From the NCBI GenBank assembly GCA_005878095.1, contig VBNH01000088.1, positions 1-43,284 on the forward strand: DNA of 43,284 nucleotides, written 5' to 3'. This document shows positions 33,823-41,358 of this stretch, in pieces (within the stretch, counting starts at the first letter, position 1; every line of letters starts with the position of its first letter). The DNA comes from Gammaproteobacteria bacterium. GTDB taxonomy: Bacteria; Pseudomonadota; Gammaproteobacteria; Steroidobacterales; Steroidobacteraceae. The position numbers were made by a program, and so were the translations under genes. A model generated the notes under the pieces. The model was not told the origin of the DNA. It did not search any database and was given only the letters and a program-made list of their open reading frames with translations.

Positions 33823-34926
33823 GTGCCGACGCTACCTTCGACCATGACCGGCGTTCTCCTCATGGGTCACGGCGGGTTCGATCGGCTCGTCTTTCGCACC
33901 GATCTGCCCGTTCCTGTTCCTGGGGTGGGCGAAGTGCTCGTACGCGTCCGAGCGGCGGGCGTCAACGACACCGACATCAACATGCGCACCGGCTGGTACT
34001 CGAAGTCCGTCACCGTGGGAGCGACCCCCGTCGGTGGGGAGGCAGGCATTCTTGCGGCGTCAGTCGAGGATGCAGGCGGGACGGGCGCGCCGCTCAGTTT
34101 CCCGCGTATCCAGGGGGCCGACGCCTGCGGCGAGATCATCGCGGTCGGCCCGACGGTCGACCCGGCGCGCATTGGCGAACGGGTCATTGTCGAGCCGGTG
34201 TTCCGTCAGGCGACCGGTGCAGTCGGGGCGACCGCCGAGCCGGTCTACTTCGGCTCCGACTGCCCCGGGGCATTTGCCGACTATGTCAGCGTGCCGTCGC
34301 TCAACGCACACCGGATAACGAGCAGCCTGAGCGATGCGGACCTCGCGTCGTTTCCCTGCTCCTACTCCGCCGCCGAGAACATGCTCGCCCGCGCCGACCT
34401 GCGCGCCGGCGAGACGGTGCTGGTGACGGGCGCCTCGGGCGGGGTCGGATCGGCAGCGGTCCAACTCGCCAGGCGGCGTGGCGGCCGTGTCATCGCGCTC
34501 GCAGCGCCGGAGAAGGCCGCCGAAGTAGGGGGCCTCGGTGCAGATCGTGTCCTGCCCCGTAACGTGGATCTCGTCGGCGCGCTCGATCCTCAGTCAGTGG
34601 ATGTCGTCGTCGACGTGGTGGGTGGCGGGCGGTTCCCCGCTCTGCTCCAAGTCCTGCGACGCGGCGGTCGCTACGCGGTCGCCGGAGCTATCGCCGGAGC
34701 CATTGTCGCGCTCGACCTGCGCACCCTGTACCTCAAGGACATGCAGCTGCTCGGCTGCACCCTTCCGCAGCCCGGCGTCTTCACGGATCTGGTCGGCTAC
34801 ATCGAGCGTGGCGAGGTCCGGCCGGTCGTCGCGCGCACCTATCCCCTCGCAGCGATCGCCGACGCGCAGCGCGACTTCCTCACCAAGCGGCACACCGGCA
34901 AGATCGTTCTGCTGCTGGAGGCGTGA
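33823..34926 (+). CDS. zinc-independent medium-chain alcohol dehydrogenase/quinone-oxidoreductase-like protein
   Basis: 367 residues. MDR-superfamily layout: an N-terminal catalytic fold with GEVLVRVRAAGVNDTDIN and IQGADACGEIIAVG, then a Rossmann domain with VLVTGASGGVGSAAVQLARRRG (about 198-220) and LLQVLRRGGRYAVAGAI. The zinc ligands of alcohol dehydrogenases are not evident, so it is closer to NADPH quinone or enoyl reductases. GTG 33823 has AGAGGG five bases upstream; ATG 33844 is an alternative. Substrate unknown; no partner on either side. Confidence 0.87.
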   Translation: MPTLPSTMTGVLLMGHGGFDRLVFRTDLPVPVPGVGEVLVRVRAAGVNDTDINMRTGWYSKSVTVGATPVGGEAGILAASVEDAGGTGAPLSFPRIQGADACGEIIAVGPTVDPARIGERVIVEPVFRQATGAVGATAEPVYFGSDCPGAFADYVSVPSLNAHRITSSLSDADLASFPCSYSAAENMLARADLRAGETVLVTGASGGVGSAAVQLARRRGGRVIALAAPEKAAEVGGLGADRVLPRNVDLVGALDPQSVDVVVDVVGGGRFPALLQVLRRGGRYAVAGAIAGAIVALDLRTLYLKDMQLLGCTLPQPGVFTDLVGYIERGEVRPVVARTYPLAAIADAQRDFLTKRHTGKIVLLLEA

Positions 34927-35049
34927 TCAGGGCACGGGGGCGCCAGTGGGCCGGGCAGGGTAACGCGCACGGCTTGCTTCGAGGTTTGTCGGTTATGTCA
35001 GGATGAGCTCACACATCGTAAAGTCATAATAGAACATATCCACGACGCC

Positions 35050-35071
35050 GACGCGCACTGCGATGCGCGTC
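35050..35071. repeat. 7-bp hairpin in the subtilase leader region
   Basis: GACGCGC (35050-35056) and GCGCGTC (35065-35071) are a perfect inverted repeat with an 8-nt loop, followed by ACATTTT. It could be a weak terminator of the preceding oxidoreductase gene or a leader hairpin of the peptidase gene 111 bp downstream. The AT-rich stretch at 35015-35040 before it (with CATAAT at 35025-35030) may hold the promoter. Confidence 0.35.
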
Positions 35072-35182
35072 ACATTTTGTGCGCCTGCGGCACCGACCGT
35101 TGTCACTGTTTGGCGACGGAGTGTTCCTGTAAAACGAAGGCCGGAGCGAATACTCCGCACAGTTAAGAATAGGAACGCTCTC

Positions 35183-36850
35183 ATGACAACGAAAAGCTGG
35201 TCTCGGCGGTGGTTATTTGCAGGGTGTTTCGCGACTGTCTTGCTGACCGTGCTGGCACTGATGTCCCGAAACGACGCTCCTGCGCCGTCGCCGGTGACCG
35301 TGGTATCTCGGCCGCCAGCCCCGATGCCGGTCGCGGCTGCGCCATCGCGGGCGCGGGAGACACCGCCTTCCCGAGTCGAACCGGTGGGCGTGCGGCAGGA
35401 TTACATCGTGCAGGCCGAGAGCGTCGAAATCGCGCGCAGCGCTGTCGTGCGCGTCGGCGGCGTCGTGACCGGCGATCTTTCCATTATCCGCGCAGTGGGC
35501 GCTGCACTGGATGACCGGCAGCTCGAAGCGCTGCGGGCCTCGGATGTCCCGCGTCTGCGCATTTTCGAAGACTCGCCGGTGCAAGCCAGCTCTAATCATC
35601 TGCCGGAAACCAACTACCCGTCGGAGGTTGCCGCCAGCAACCTGCATCTCGGTGGGGTGACCGGACGGGGTGTCACGGTCGCGGTGCTCGACTCCGGCGT
35701 GTGGAGCACTTTGGGCCCTCTGCAGACGACACCGTACCAGACCCCGCACGTGCTTGCGCAGTACGACGTGATTCAGGCGCGCCAGCAGCCGACTTACAGC
35801 CAGACGGCCGCACAGCAGAACTACAGCCAAAGCATCGACGACTTGTTCGGTCACGGCACCCACATCTCGTCGATCATCGCCAGCAGTGGTGTGGCCACGA
35901 CCGGCAACTATCAGGGCGTCGCACCCGGCGGTAATCTGGTCTCGGTACGCGTGCTGGACAGCACCGGCGCCGGCCGGTACTTCGACGTCATCGCCGGTAT
36001 CGGGTGGGTCGTCAAGGAAAAGTCACGCTACAACATTCGCGTGCTCAATCTGTCCCTGGGAGCGCCACCGCAGTCGCCTTACTGGGACGATCCGCTCGAT
36101 CAGGCAGTGATGGCCGCCTGGAGCGCCGGAATAGTGGTCGTTGCCGCGGCCGGCAATCGGGGGCCGCAGCCGATGACCATCAACGCCCCCGGAAACGTCC
36201 CGTATGTCATCACCGTGGGTGCGGTCACGGACGCCTATCACCCGATGCAGCCGCTGCAGTACCAGCTCGCCAGCTTCTCATCCACCGGTCCCACGTACGA
36301 GGGCTTCGTGAAACCGGAGCTCGTGGGGATGGGCGGCCACATTCTCGCTTACGCGCCCAACAACGGCACACTGGCTCTGGAGTTCCCGCAGTGGGTCGGA
36401 CCATACGATGACTTCACGATGTCGGGCACGTCGCAAGCCACTGCCGTGGTGAGCGGGGTAGTCGCGCTGATGCTGCAGGTGAGCCCGTATTTGACTCCGG
36501 ATCAGGTCAAGTGCCGATTGATGTCCGGTGCCCATCCGGCCGTGAACCCCAAAGGGACGCTGGCTTATACGGTGTTCCAGCAGGGCTCGGGGCTGGTGAA
36601 CGCGCATGATGCCGTCTACGGCTCTGCCACGAATTGCGCCAATCAGGGACTGAACCTCGGGGATGGTCTCCTCTGGAACGGGTCGTACACCTCGGGAAGC
36701 GGCTACACCTGGAGCAACGGTTACACCTGGAGTAACGGCTACACCTGGAGTAACGGCTATACGTGGAGCAACGGGTATACCTGGAGCAACGGCTACACCT
36801 GGAGCACCGGCGACACGGTCACCGGTACCGACATCAGCCGCCAGCCATAA
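35183..36850 (+). CDS. secreted subtilisin-like (S8) serine peptidase with C-terminal hexapeptide repeat
   Basis: 555 residues. A membrane or signal segment (about 11-27) is followed by a Pro/Ala-rich linker and pro-region, then the S8 catalytic domain with D170 (AVLDSGVW), H224 (GHGTHISS) and S417 (SGTSQATAV), and the oxyanion Asn in AAAGNRGP. After the domain the chain ends in six GYTWSN units (507-542). The ATG at 35183 has AGGA eight bases upstream. The peptidase should act in the periplasm or outside; the aromatic repeat may bind the wall, a glycan or itself. It stands alone; the small secreted protein 350 bp downstream has its own ribosome site. Confidence 0.92.
   Translation: MTTKSWSRRWLFAGCFATVLLTVLALMSRNDAPAPSPVTVVSRPPAPMPVAAAPSRARETPPSRVEPVGVRQDYIVQAESVEIARSAVVRVGGVVTGDLSIIRAVGAALDDRQLEALRASDVPRLRIFEDSPVQASSNHLPETNYPSEVAASNLHLGGVTGRGVTVAVLDSGVWSTLGPLQTTPYQTPHVLAQYDVIQARQQPTYSQTAAQQNYSQSIDDLFGHGTHISSIIASSGVATTGNYQGVAPGGNLVSVRVLDSTGAGRYFDVIAGIGWVVKEKSRYNIRVLNLSLGAPPQSPYWDDPLDQAVMAAWSAGIVVVAAAGNRGPQPMTINAPGNVPYVITVGAVTDAYHPMQPLQYQLASFSSTGPTYEGFVKPELVGMGGHILAYAPNNGTLALEFPQWVGPYDDFTMSGTSQATAVVSGVVALMLQVSPYLTPDQVKCRLMSGAHPAVNPKGTLAYTVFQQGSGLVNAHDAVYGSATNCANQGLNLGDGLLWNGSYTSGSGYTWSNGYTWSNGYTWSNGYTWSNGYTWSNGYTWSTGDTVTGTDISRQP
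36701..36808 (+). repeat. six tandem 18-bp repeats encoding GYTWSN
   Basis: Six in-frame units of 18 bp (36701, 36719, 36737, 36755, 36773, 36791) encode GYTWSN, the last ending in Thr. Units differ only at wobble positions (GGC/GGT/GGG, TAC/TAT, AGC/AGT), so the protein repeat is under selection while the DNA has drifted. Copy number could still vary by slippage without breaking the frame. Confidence 0.95.
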
Positions 36851-37199
36851 CCATAAGGACGAAGTTCGGGCGTGCGGGGAATCCGTACGTAATTTCGCCG
36901 CAGGGTCGCTCGCGGGGGTACGGCCGCCCCTGGGGCCCAGGGCGGGTCCAAAAACACTCCCCGTCAAAATAGGGGCCGGCGGACGCGCCGCGGCCAGGAA
37001 ACAGCGCTCCCTGGAAATCGGTTCCCGATATTACGTCAGATGGGCCTGCGACACACTGCACGAGCCCTCGCTCTCGCATCTCCAGATGTGATGTAGGTCC
37101 TGGCTTGTGGGCGTCCGGTGTGACGCCGCGCAACGGAGGCGCTGCAACTGCGCCGTATCGTGTCTGCATGTCGGGTCCGTCGTCATGATGGAGAATCGG
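36851..37199. other. intergenic region after the subtilase
   Basis: About 350 bp without a credible gene. A GC-rich stem CCGCCCCTGG/CCAGGGCGG (36924-36933 with 36937-36945, one bulged C, GGCC loop) lies 75 bp after the peptidase stop and is followed by AAAAA on this strand, not a T-run. It may be a weak terminator acting on either strand. No promoter could be fixed for the next gene. Confidence 0.35.
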
Positions 37200-37550
37200 A
37201 TGAAAAAACACTTCGCCCTCGCTCTCCTACCGTTGTTTATCGCATCCGCACTCGCGGATGTGGCGCCGTCGTCGCAGGACGCCCAGAAGCAGCCGCGGAC
37301 GCTTGGTCAAAAAGCGGTGCTGCATATCTACTACTATGCGCCGACGACGCTGGAAATCACGTATGTGGATTCTTATCTGTTCAAGGATGAGAGCGCTTGC
37401 GAAAATGCAGTTTCGGCGGCCCTGAAAATCGCCATGCCCTACGCGGGCGAGGGTGATCTGGTAAGCGCGAAGTGCGTCGGCATGAATCCACCGGACGCGA
37501 TAACTAAGCCCGACAAGAGGCGAGAGTCTCCGGAAAACACCACTTTGTAG
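37200..37550 (+). CDS. small secreted protein of unknown function
   Basis: 116 residues. A classic signal peptide (MKKHFALALLPLFIASALAD) is followed by a mature part of about 97 residues with two Cys (SACENAV and AKCVGM) that could form a disulfide, an aromatic strand IYYYAPTTLEITYVDSYLF, and a charged tail. GGAGA lies five bases before the ATG. I do not recognise the family. Periplasmic location is inferred from the signal peptide. Confidence 0.72.
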   Translation: MKKHFALALLPLFIASALADVAPSSQDAQKQPRTLGQKAVLHIYYYAPTTLEITYVDSYLFKDESACENAVSAALKIAMPYAGEGDLVSAKCVGMNPPDAITKPDKRRESPENTTL

Positions 37551-37757
37551 TCATCCCGCGCTCTGCGTCGCATTGCAGGTTCGCACCCTACCGGCTTTTC
37601 TTCGATGTAGAGAGACGGGCGCGTTCTCCGTACGGTGCAACATAACGCGCGAGTTTGACTTCGTGCATGCATCTCGCGCACCTTCGCCTCATCGCTGGAC
37701 GCCGTATGCAGGCAACGGGTCAAAGCTGGCGTCATACGGGTTGTCGGCCGAATAATC

Positions 37758-38381
37758 ATGCTCACATTGCTGTTCTGCGAAGCGCGCATCTGGGCGGTAG
37801 TCTGGCGACGCAGACTCGCCTATTACTGGCTCGATGGCGAGAAGGACAACCTGGCGTTCCTCGCGATGCTCGGGCTGCCGATCCTTGGTGTGGCAGGCAT
37901 CATCTATTTTGCCTACCTGGACGGAACGCGCATTGAGCCCGCCCGCATTCAGGCCGTGCAGCGGGAGGCGACACGTGCGGGTCGGCGCGCAAATGATCTG
38001 CAATGCCTCGCCGAGAACATCTATTTCGAGGCTCGCGGCGAGCCGCTCGAAGGCCAGTACGCGGTTGCCGAAGTCACCTTGAATCGGACATGGGCGCAGA
38101 ACTTCCCGCACACGATCTGCGCCGTGGTCCACGAGAGTCGGTGGGATCCGAACCGCCGGCGTTTCGTTGCAGACTTCTCATGGACGCAGCTCGGCACGCT
38201 CTCCCCGCAGGACGGACCTGCCTGGAAACAGGCGATGGCTGTGGCGAGCGCGGCGTACGATGACCTGCATACGCCGGTTGTGCCGGGTGCATTGTTCTAT
38301 CACGCGACCAGCGTCCGGCCCGGATGGTCGAGGAACAGAAGAGCCGTCGGGACGATCGGCAATCACATTTTCTACCGATGA
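37758..38381 (+). CDS. cell wall hydrolase, SleB/Hydrolase_2 family, membrane-anchored
   Basis: 207 residues. One membrane helix (about 32-52, LAFLAMLGLPILGVAGIIYF) anchors a C-terminal Hydrolase_2 domain beginning DLQCLAENIYFEARGEPLEGQYAVAEVTLNR, with E in the ENIYFEAR block as the likely catalytic residue, then PHTICAVVHE, ADFSWTQLG, GALFYHATSV and a terminal IGNHIFYR. The family contains spore-cortex lytic SleB and many proteobacterial lytic transglycosylase-like enzymes, so it probably cleaves peptidoglycan in the periplasm. No obvious ribosome site precedes ATG 37758. Confidence 0.88.
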   Translation: MLTLLFCEARIWAVVWRRRLAYYWLDGEKDNLAFLAMLGLPILGVAGIIYFAYLDGTRIEPARIQAVQREATRAGRRANDLQCLAENIYFEARGEPLEGQYAVAEVTLNRTWAQNFPHTICAVVHESRWDPNRRRFVADFSWTQLGTLSPQDGPAWKQAMAVASAAYDDLHTPVVPGALFYHATSVRPGWSRNRRAVGTIGNHIFYR

Positions 38382-38410
38382 GAGTCGCGCCCAGCGCGCA
38401 GCTCCGGCGG

Positions 38411-38755
38411 GACCGCATGAGCAAGCGCTTGGTGGCGTGCATCGGGGCCTTCCAAGCACCGCCTTCGCGGATGAACGTGTCGGTAAATACAATCTTCGCC
38501 ACCAACGCATGTCCTTCGTACGTTCCGTCGTGGACGGACGTTCCGGTCACGATGGCTGCGGCCCCGTAGACGTAGGCCTTCATATTCGACAGCGCTAGCT
38601 TGCGGAGCTTCAGGGCGCTATCCCCATCCCGCTTGGCGCCCCGGCGGGGGTCGCTGCACCTACTATCCTCGGCGTCGGATCAGGCGCACTTGTCATGCCT
38701 CCGGCGCCGATTCGCCTCGGCTTCGAGGCGAGCCAGCTCATCCTCGGCCGTGCGG
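38411..38755 (-). pseudogene. decayed DUF4440 (SnoaL/NTF2-like) gene
   Basis: Reading the minus strand, an N-terminal piece AEDELARLEAEANR is followed by an in-frame TGA (38680-38682 region), about 25 residues that match nothing, and then a good C-terminal half: ALKLRKLALSNMKAYVYG, AAAIVTGTSVHDGTYEG, KIVFTDTFIREGGAWKA. This is the order of DUF4440 proteins, small NTF2-fold proteins. The internal stop, lost middle and absent normal end show a pseudogene. It fills the 460-bp gap between the SleB and EthD genes. Confidence 0.55.
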
Positions 38756-38841
38756 AGCCTCCCCCGCGATCGCCGGTGAGGAGCGCGGCACGCCCTGGGT
38801 GATCGCATAGCCCAGGTCGGCGATCTCCTCGCCGCCGAGGT

Positions 38842-39156
38842 TCAGCCCACAATGACCTCGCTGATCTGAATCACCGGCGTGAGGTCCGTGTAGTTCGCGA
38901 TGTCGCCCATGATCTCCTTGGCGTGGGGACCGAAGCCACCTTGAAAGGCCTCCACGGAATCGCAGAAAATATGGCACATGCCAACGTAGGGCGCCGGCGC
39001 TCCCGGAGCACCACCTGCCAACCCCTTGTCAACCGTGTAGTACTTACAGCTCTCGCCCATCCGAGTCTTGACCAGAGGCATGTGCTTGTCACGGTAGTAC
39101 TCGTGGTTGAATCGAGCTCCCGGCGTGTTTGGGTACATCACACTGACTTTGATCAT
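38842..39156 (-). CDS. EthD-family small protein
   Basis: 104 residues. IKVSVMYPNTPGARFNHEYYRDKHMPLV is the EthD dimeric ferredoxin-like fold opening, with the HMPLV segment, and the end ANYTDLTPVIQISEV is also typical. The family includes an accessory of ether-degrading P450s and many small reductase or muconolactone-isomerase-like proteins; here no catabolic partner is adjacent. GGGAGATGAGAA just before the ATG is a reasonable ribosome site. Confidence 0.85.
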   Translation of the reverse strand: MIKVSVMYPNTPGARFNHEYYRDKHMPLVKTRMGESCKYYTVDKGLAGGAPGAPAPYVGMCHIFCDSVEAFQGGFGPHAKEIMGDIANYTDLTPVIQISEVIVG

Positions 39157-39264
39157 TTCTCATCTCCCGGCGGTAGTGCTGCTCAGCAGGAAGAGTGAAT
39201 CGTGCATCACAGCCCCATTTCTAGCAAACGCACTATTCGGACACACGTCGTCGGCAAACAGACG

Positions 39265-39392
39265 GTTAAGCATCGCTTGGAGCGGGCCGTGACAGGTAGG
39301 TGGCGCGGGGCCGCGAGCGCGCTTCACTATGTTGCGCTCGCGTCGCGCAGGACGCGCGTCCGGGTGCCGCCGTTCAACCTCATTCGTTAAGC
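39265..39392 (+). repeat. two GTTAAGC heptamers with a possible degenerate attC between them
   Basis: GTTAAGC (GTTRRRY type) occurs at 39265-39271 and again at 39386-39392. Between them, a perfect 12-bp palindrome (39350-39361) is flanked by a near R'' box GCTTCAC (39321-39327; consensus RYYYAAC) and the R' box at 39386. This could be a worn attC ending a short preceding cassette of 121 bp. The pairing is much weaker than in the downstream site. No credible gene lies in 39157-39403. Confidence 0.3.
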
Positions 39393-40498
39393 GCCAATCG
39401 CACGTGACAGGCACCAGAGTCAATGAAATCGATTTGCTGCGGTTTTTCGCAGCACTCGCGGTCGTCTTTTTTCACTACTCGTTCAGGGGGTATGCCGCGG
39501 ATGCTATGTCTGTCATGCCGTACCCACTTCTGGCCTCGGTATCCAAGTATGGGGGCCTTGGAGTTGAACTGTTTTTCATGATCAGCGGATTTGTCATCCT
39601 AATGACTGCCGCCAGCGGAAATCTACGACGCTTTATTATCTCCCGAATTGTTCGCCTTTACCCGGCCTTCTGGGCATGTTGCACGATTACCTTTGCAGTG
39701 ACTATCGCCATTGGAGAGCCCCGCTACTCTGCATCTGTTGGGCAATATCTAGTCAACATGACGATGCTGAGCGGTTTTGTCGGCGTACCCTCAATCGACG
39801 ACGTATACTGGTCGCTGTTTGTAGAGCTGAAGTTCTACGCATTGGTTGCCATAGTATTGCTTATCGGAAGAATTCAGCAGGCGCAAACGTTTATTGTCCT
39901 TTGGCTGGTTGCCTCAATTGCTCTTGAACTCCACCCCATCGGCAAACTGCGCTACTTACTGCTAACCGATTACTCGGCATTTTTTATTGCCGGGGCGGCA
40001 TATTTCTTAATTTGGTCAAAGGGAGTATCGCTAACCAAAACTGCGATAGTGACAGTTTCATGGGGCCTAGCAGTGTTCCAATCCATCAAAGGACTGAAAG
40101 ATTTTGAAACTCATTACAACACCAGTATGAGCAGCTACGTGGTTGCTGGAATCGTCACCGCTTTCTTTGCTGTAATGACGTTGGTTTCTTTAAGGCGTAC
40201 AGGTTGGGTTGGCCGGAGGCGCTGGTTGCTGGCTGGCGTGCTTACTTACCCCCTATATCTACTGCATCACAATATTGGCTTCATGATTTTTAACCGCGCA
40301 TATCCAAGAGTCAACGCGCACTTGCTCTTTTGGGGCACTATTATTGTGGCCCTGCTATCCGCGTATATCGTGCACATTGGCGTTGAGAGGCCGTTCTCAT
40401 CACTAATGAAAGACGCCTTAGAAAAGCTTGCAGACCGCATACACCGCCTAACACTGCGCTCGAGCGGACGCGCTGAAGCGCGGCGCTGAACTTAAAGG
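39387..40498 (+). mobile_element. integron gene cassette carrying an acyltransferase
   Basis: The segment starts at the TT of a GTTAAGC box and ends at the G of the attC R' box (40498), the two recombination points of an integron cassette. It holds one gene whose start lies 17 bp inside the left end and whose stop falls inside attC, as is normal for cassettes. Base composition is visibly richer in A/T than the flanks. No intI gene or attI is present, so this is a lone cassette, or part of a cluster lacking an integrase. Confidence 0.72.
39404..40489 (+). CDS. membrane acyltransferase family 3 (OafA/YrhL-like), cassette-borne
   Basis: 361 residues from GTG 39404. About ten membrane helices. 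RVNEIDLLRFFAALAVVFFHYSF has the conserved R and H, followed by GVELFFMISGFVI and RRFIISRIVRLYPAFW, then YWSLFVELKFY, all hallmarks of Acyltransferase_3. The family O-acylates glycans or lipids in the envelope. The C-terminal RSSGRAEARR is encoded by the attC site rather than by the original gene. Codon use is less GC-rich than that of neighbours, a sign of transfer. No ribosome site is obvious, also common for cassettes. Confidence 0.9.
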   Translation: MTGTRVNEIDLLRFFAALAVVFFHYSFRGYAADAMSVMPYPLLASVSKYGGLGVELFFMISGFVILMTAASGNLRRFIISRIVRLYPAFWACCTITFAVTIAIGEPRYSASVGQYLVNMTMLSGFVGVPSIDDVYWSLFVELKFYALVAIVLLIGRIQQAQTFIVLWLVASIALELHPIGKLRYLLLTDYSAFFIAGAAYFLIWSKGVSLTKTAIVTVSWGLAVFQSIKGLKDFETHYNTSMSSYVVAGIVTAFFAVMTLVSLRRTGWVGRRRWLLAGVLTYPLYLLHHNIGFMIFNRAYPRVNAHLLFWGTIIVALLSAYIVHIGVERPFSSLMKDALEKLADRIHRLTLRSSGRAEARR

Positions 40499-40504
40499 TT
40501 AGAA
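40446..40504 (+). repeat. attC recombination site of the integron cassette
   Basis: R'' GCCTAAC (40446-40452), L'' CTCGAGCG, a central hairpin CGCGCT-GA-AGCGCG, L' CGCTGAA, and R' GTTAGAA (40498-40504). L'' and L' pair except for one unpaired G, the extrahelical base that sets strand choice by IntI. Total 59 bp, close to the classic 60-bp attC. R' ends AGAA where the consensus asks for a pyrimidine; those bases belong to the DNA after the insertion point, so a non-attC target is possible. Confidence 0.75.
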
Positions 40505-40674
40505 GCCGCTGTGGAACGCGGCCGTCTCGCGCGACGCGGCTATCTTTGTAGCCGCCACGGCCGAGCGGACCGTCCGCTATCGAACCGGCGCTACGCTGTG
40601 CCGTGACGCGAGGGATTTGGTGCTGTCAACACATCTCGAATGAGCGGCGCAGACAATCGGGCCGCCTCAACAGA

Positions 40675-40850
40675 CGGGTGCGAGTAAACAACCGTAGTTT
40701 CTGAGATAAATCGCCCGTGCGCGCGGTGTACGGCCCGCAGTTCGAGTAGATCGTCGGTCTTGATGGGCACAACGCATGGTGGCGCGGGTGGCCGCCTCGG
40801 CAATGGCCGCGGCATCGGTAAAGTCGTTTTGCGGGACACGACTCCATCGC
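40675..40850 (-). pseudogene. IS110/IS1111-family transposase fragment
   Basis: On the minus strand one frame gives QNDFTDAAAIAEAATRATMR, and after a 2-nt loss the next frame gives VPIKTDDLLELRAVHRAHGRF. These are adjoining blocks of IS1111-branch DEDD transposases. Only some 55 codons remain, and neither the start nor the C-terminal Ser domain is present, so the element is dead. It lies about 170 bp after the attC. Confidence 0.7.
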
Positions 40851-40981
40851 GACTCGGCAAGGCGGCAGCGCCCACTGCGTCAGTTGCGATCGCCCCGCGT
40901 GGTAGCGGGGCCGTGCTTCGATAATTGTCTGCTCGCCCTACCGCGTAGCAGCGCCGTGACGGAAAGCGCCTAATTTCAGTG

Positions 40982-41078
40982 CTGCAGCGCGAAGCCTGGC
41001 GAAAGGTAAAGATTGAGCGTGAGACAATGGTGAAGTCCCAGCTTCGGAATCAGCACCAACGGACCGCCCGCGCTGCAG
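40982..41078. repeat. 10-bp inverted repeat with nested arms
   Basis: CTGCAGCGCG (40982-40991) and CGCGCTGCAG (41069-41078) are perfect complements 77 bp apart, with CGAAGC (40990-40995) and GCTTCG (41041-41046) nested inside. The span 40851-41358 holds no credible gene. It may be an IS-end relic or a structured RNA. Confidence 0.35.
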
Positions 41079-41228
41079 TGTCCTTTCGCGGCGGGTCGCG
41101 GGCGACCATGCTTGGTTCCGAAAAAAGGGGGCGGGTTAATACCCATTGCATGCCATGGGGGCAAGGCGTACACGGCATGCGAATCGAAAAACAGGCAGGT
41201 CCGGCTGGGTCTGCGGGCGAGGACTGTA

Positions 41229-41245
41229 TCACTCCTTTGGAGTGA
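41229..41245. promoter_or_regulatory. perfect 7-bp palindrome upstream of the secreted amidase
   Basis: TCACTCC-TTT-GGAGTGA, centred about 120 bp before ATG 41359. Suits a dimeric repressor or activator site, or a tight hairpin. No known consensus recognised. Confidence 0.35.
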
Positions 41246-41358
41246 GGTGTTTCTTGGTCGCCGAAGTACAGCTAATTCCAGAATCTCACCGGCCATTGTC
41301 GCGACGTGTCCGGCAAACTTTCTTGGAGTTCATTAAGAACGTAAGTAGGAGTGCGCGT

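Noticed and set aside
38738-38977. Possible small minus-strand gene containing GGEEIADLGYAITQGV
   Set aside because: The short stretch looks protein-like, but the frame overlaps the EthD gene and the DUF4440 relic, has no ribosome site and matches no family I know.
39328-39386. tRNA 3'-end-like sequence before the cassette
   Set aside because: The stretch vaguely recalls a T-arm, but no 5-bp stem with a TTCGA-type loop, anticodon arm or acceptor stem can be drawn.
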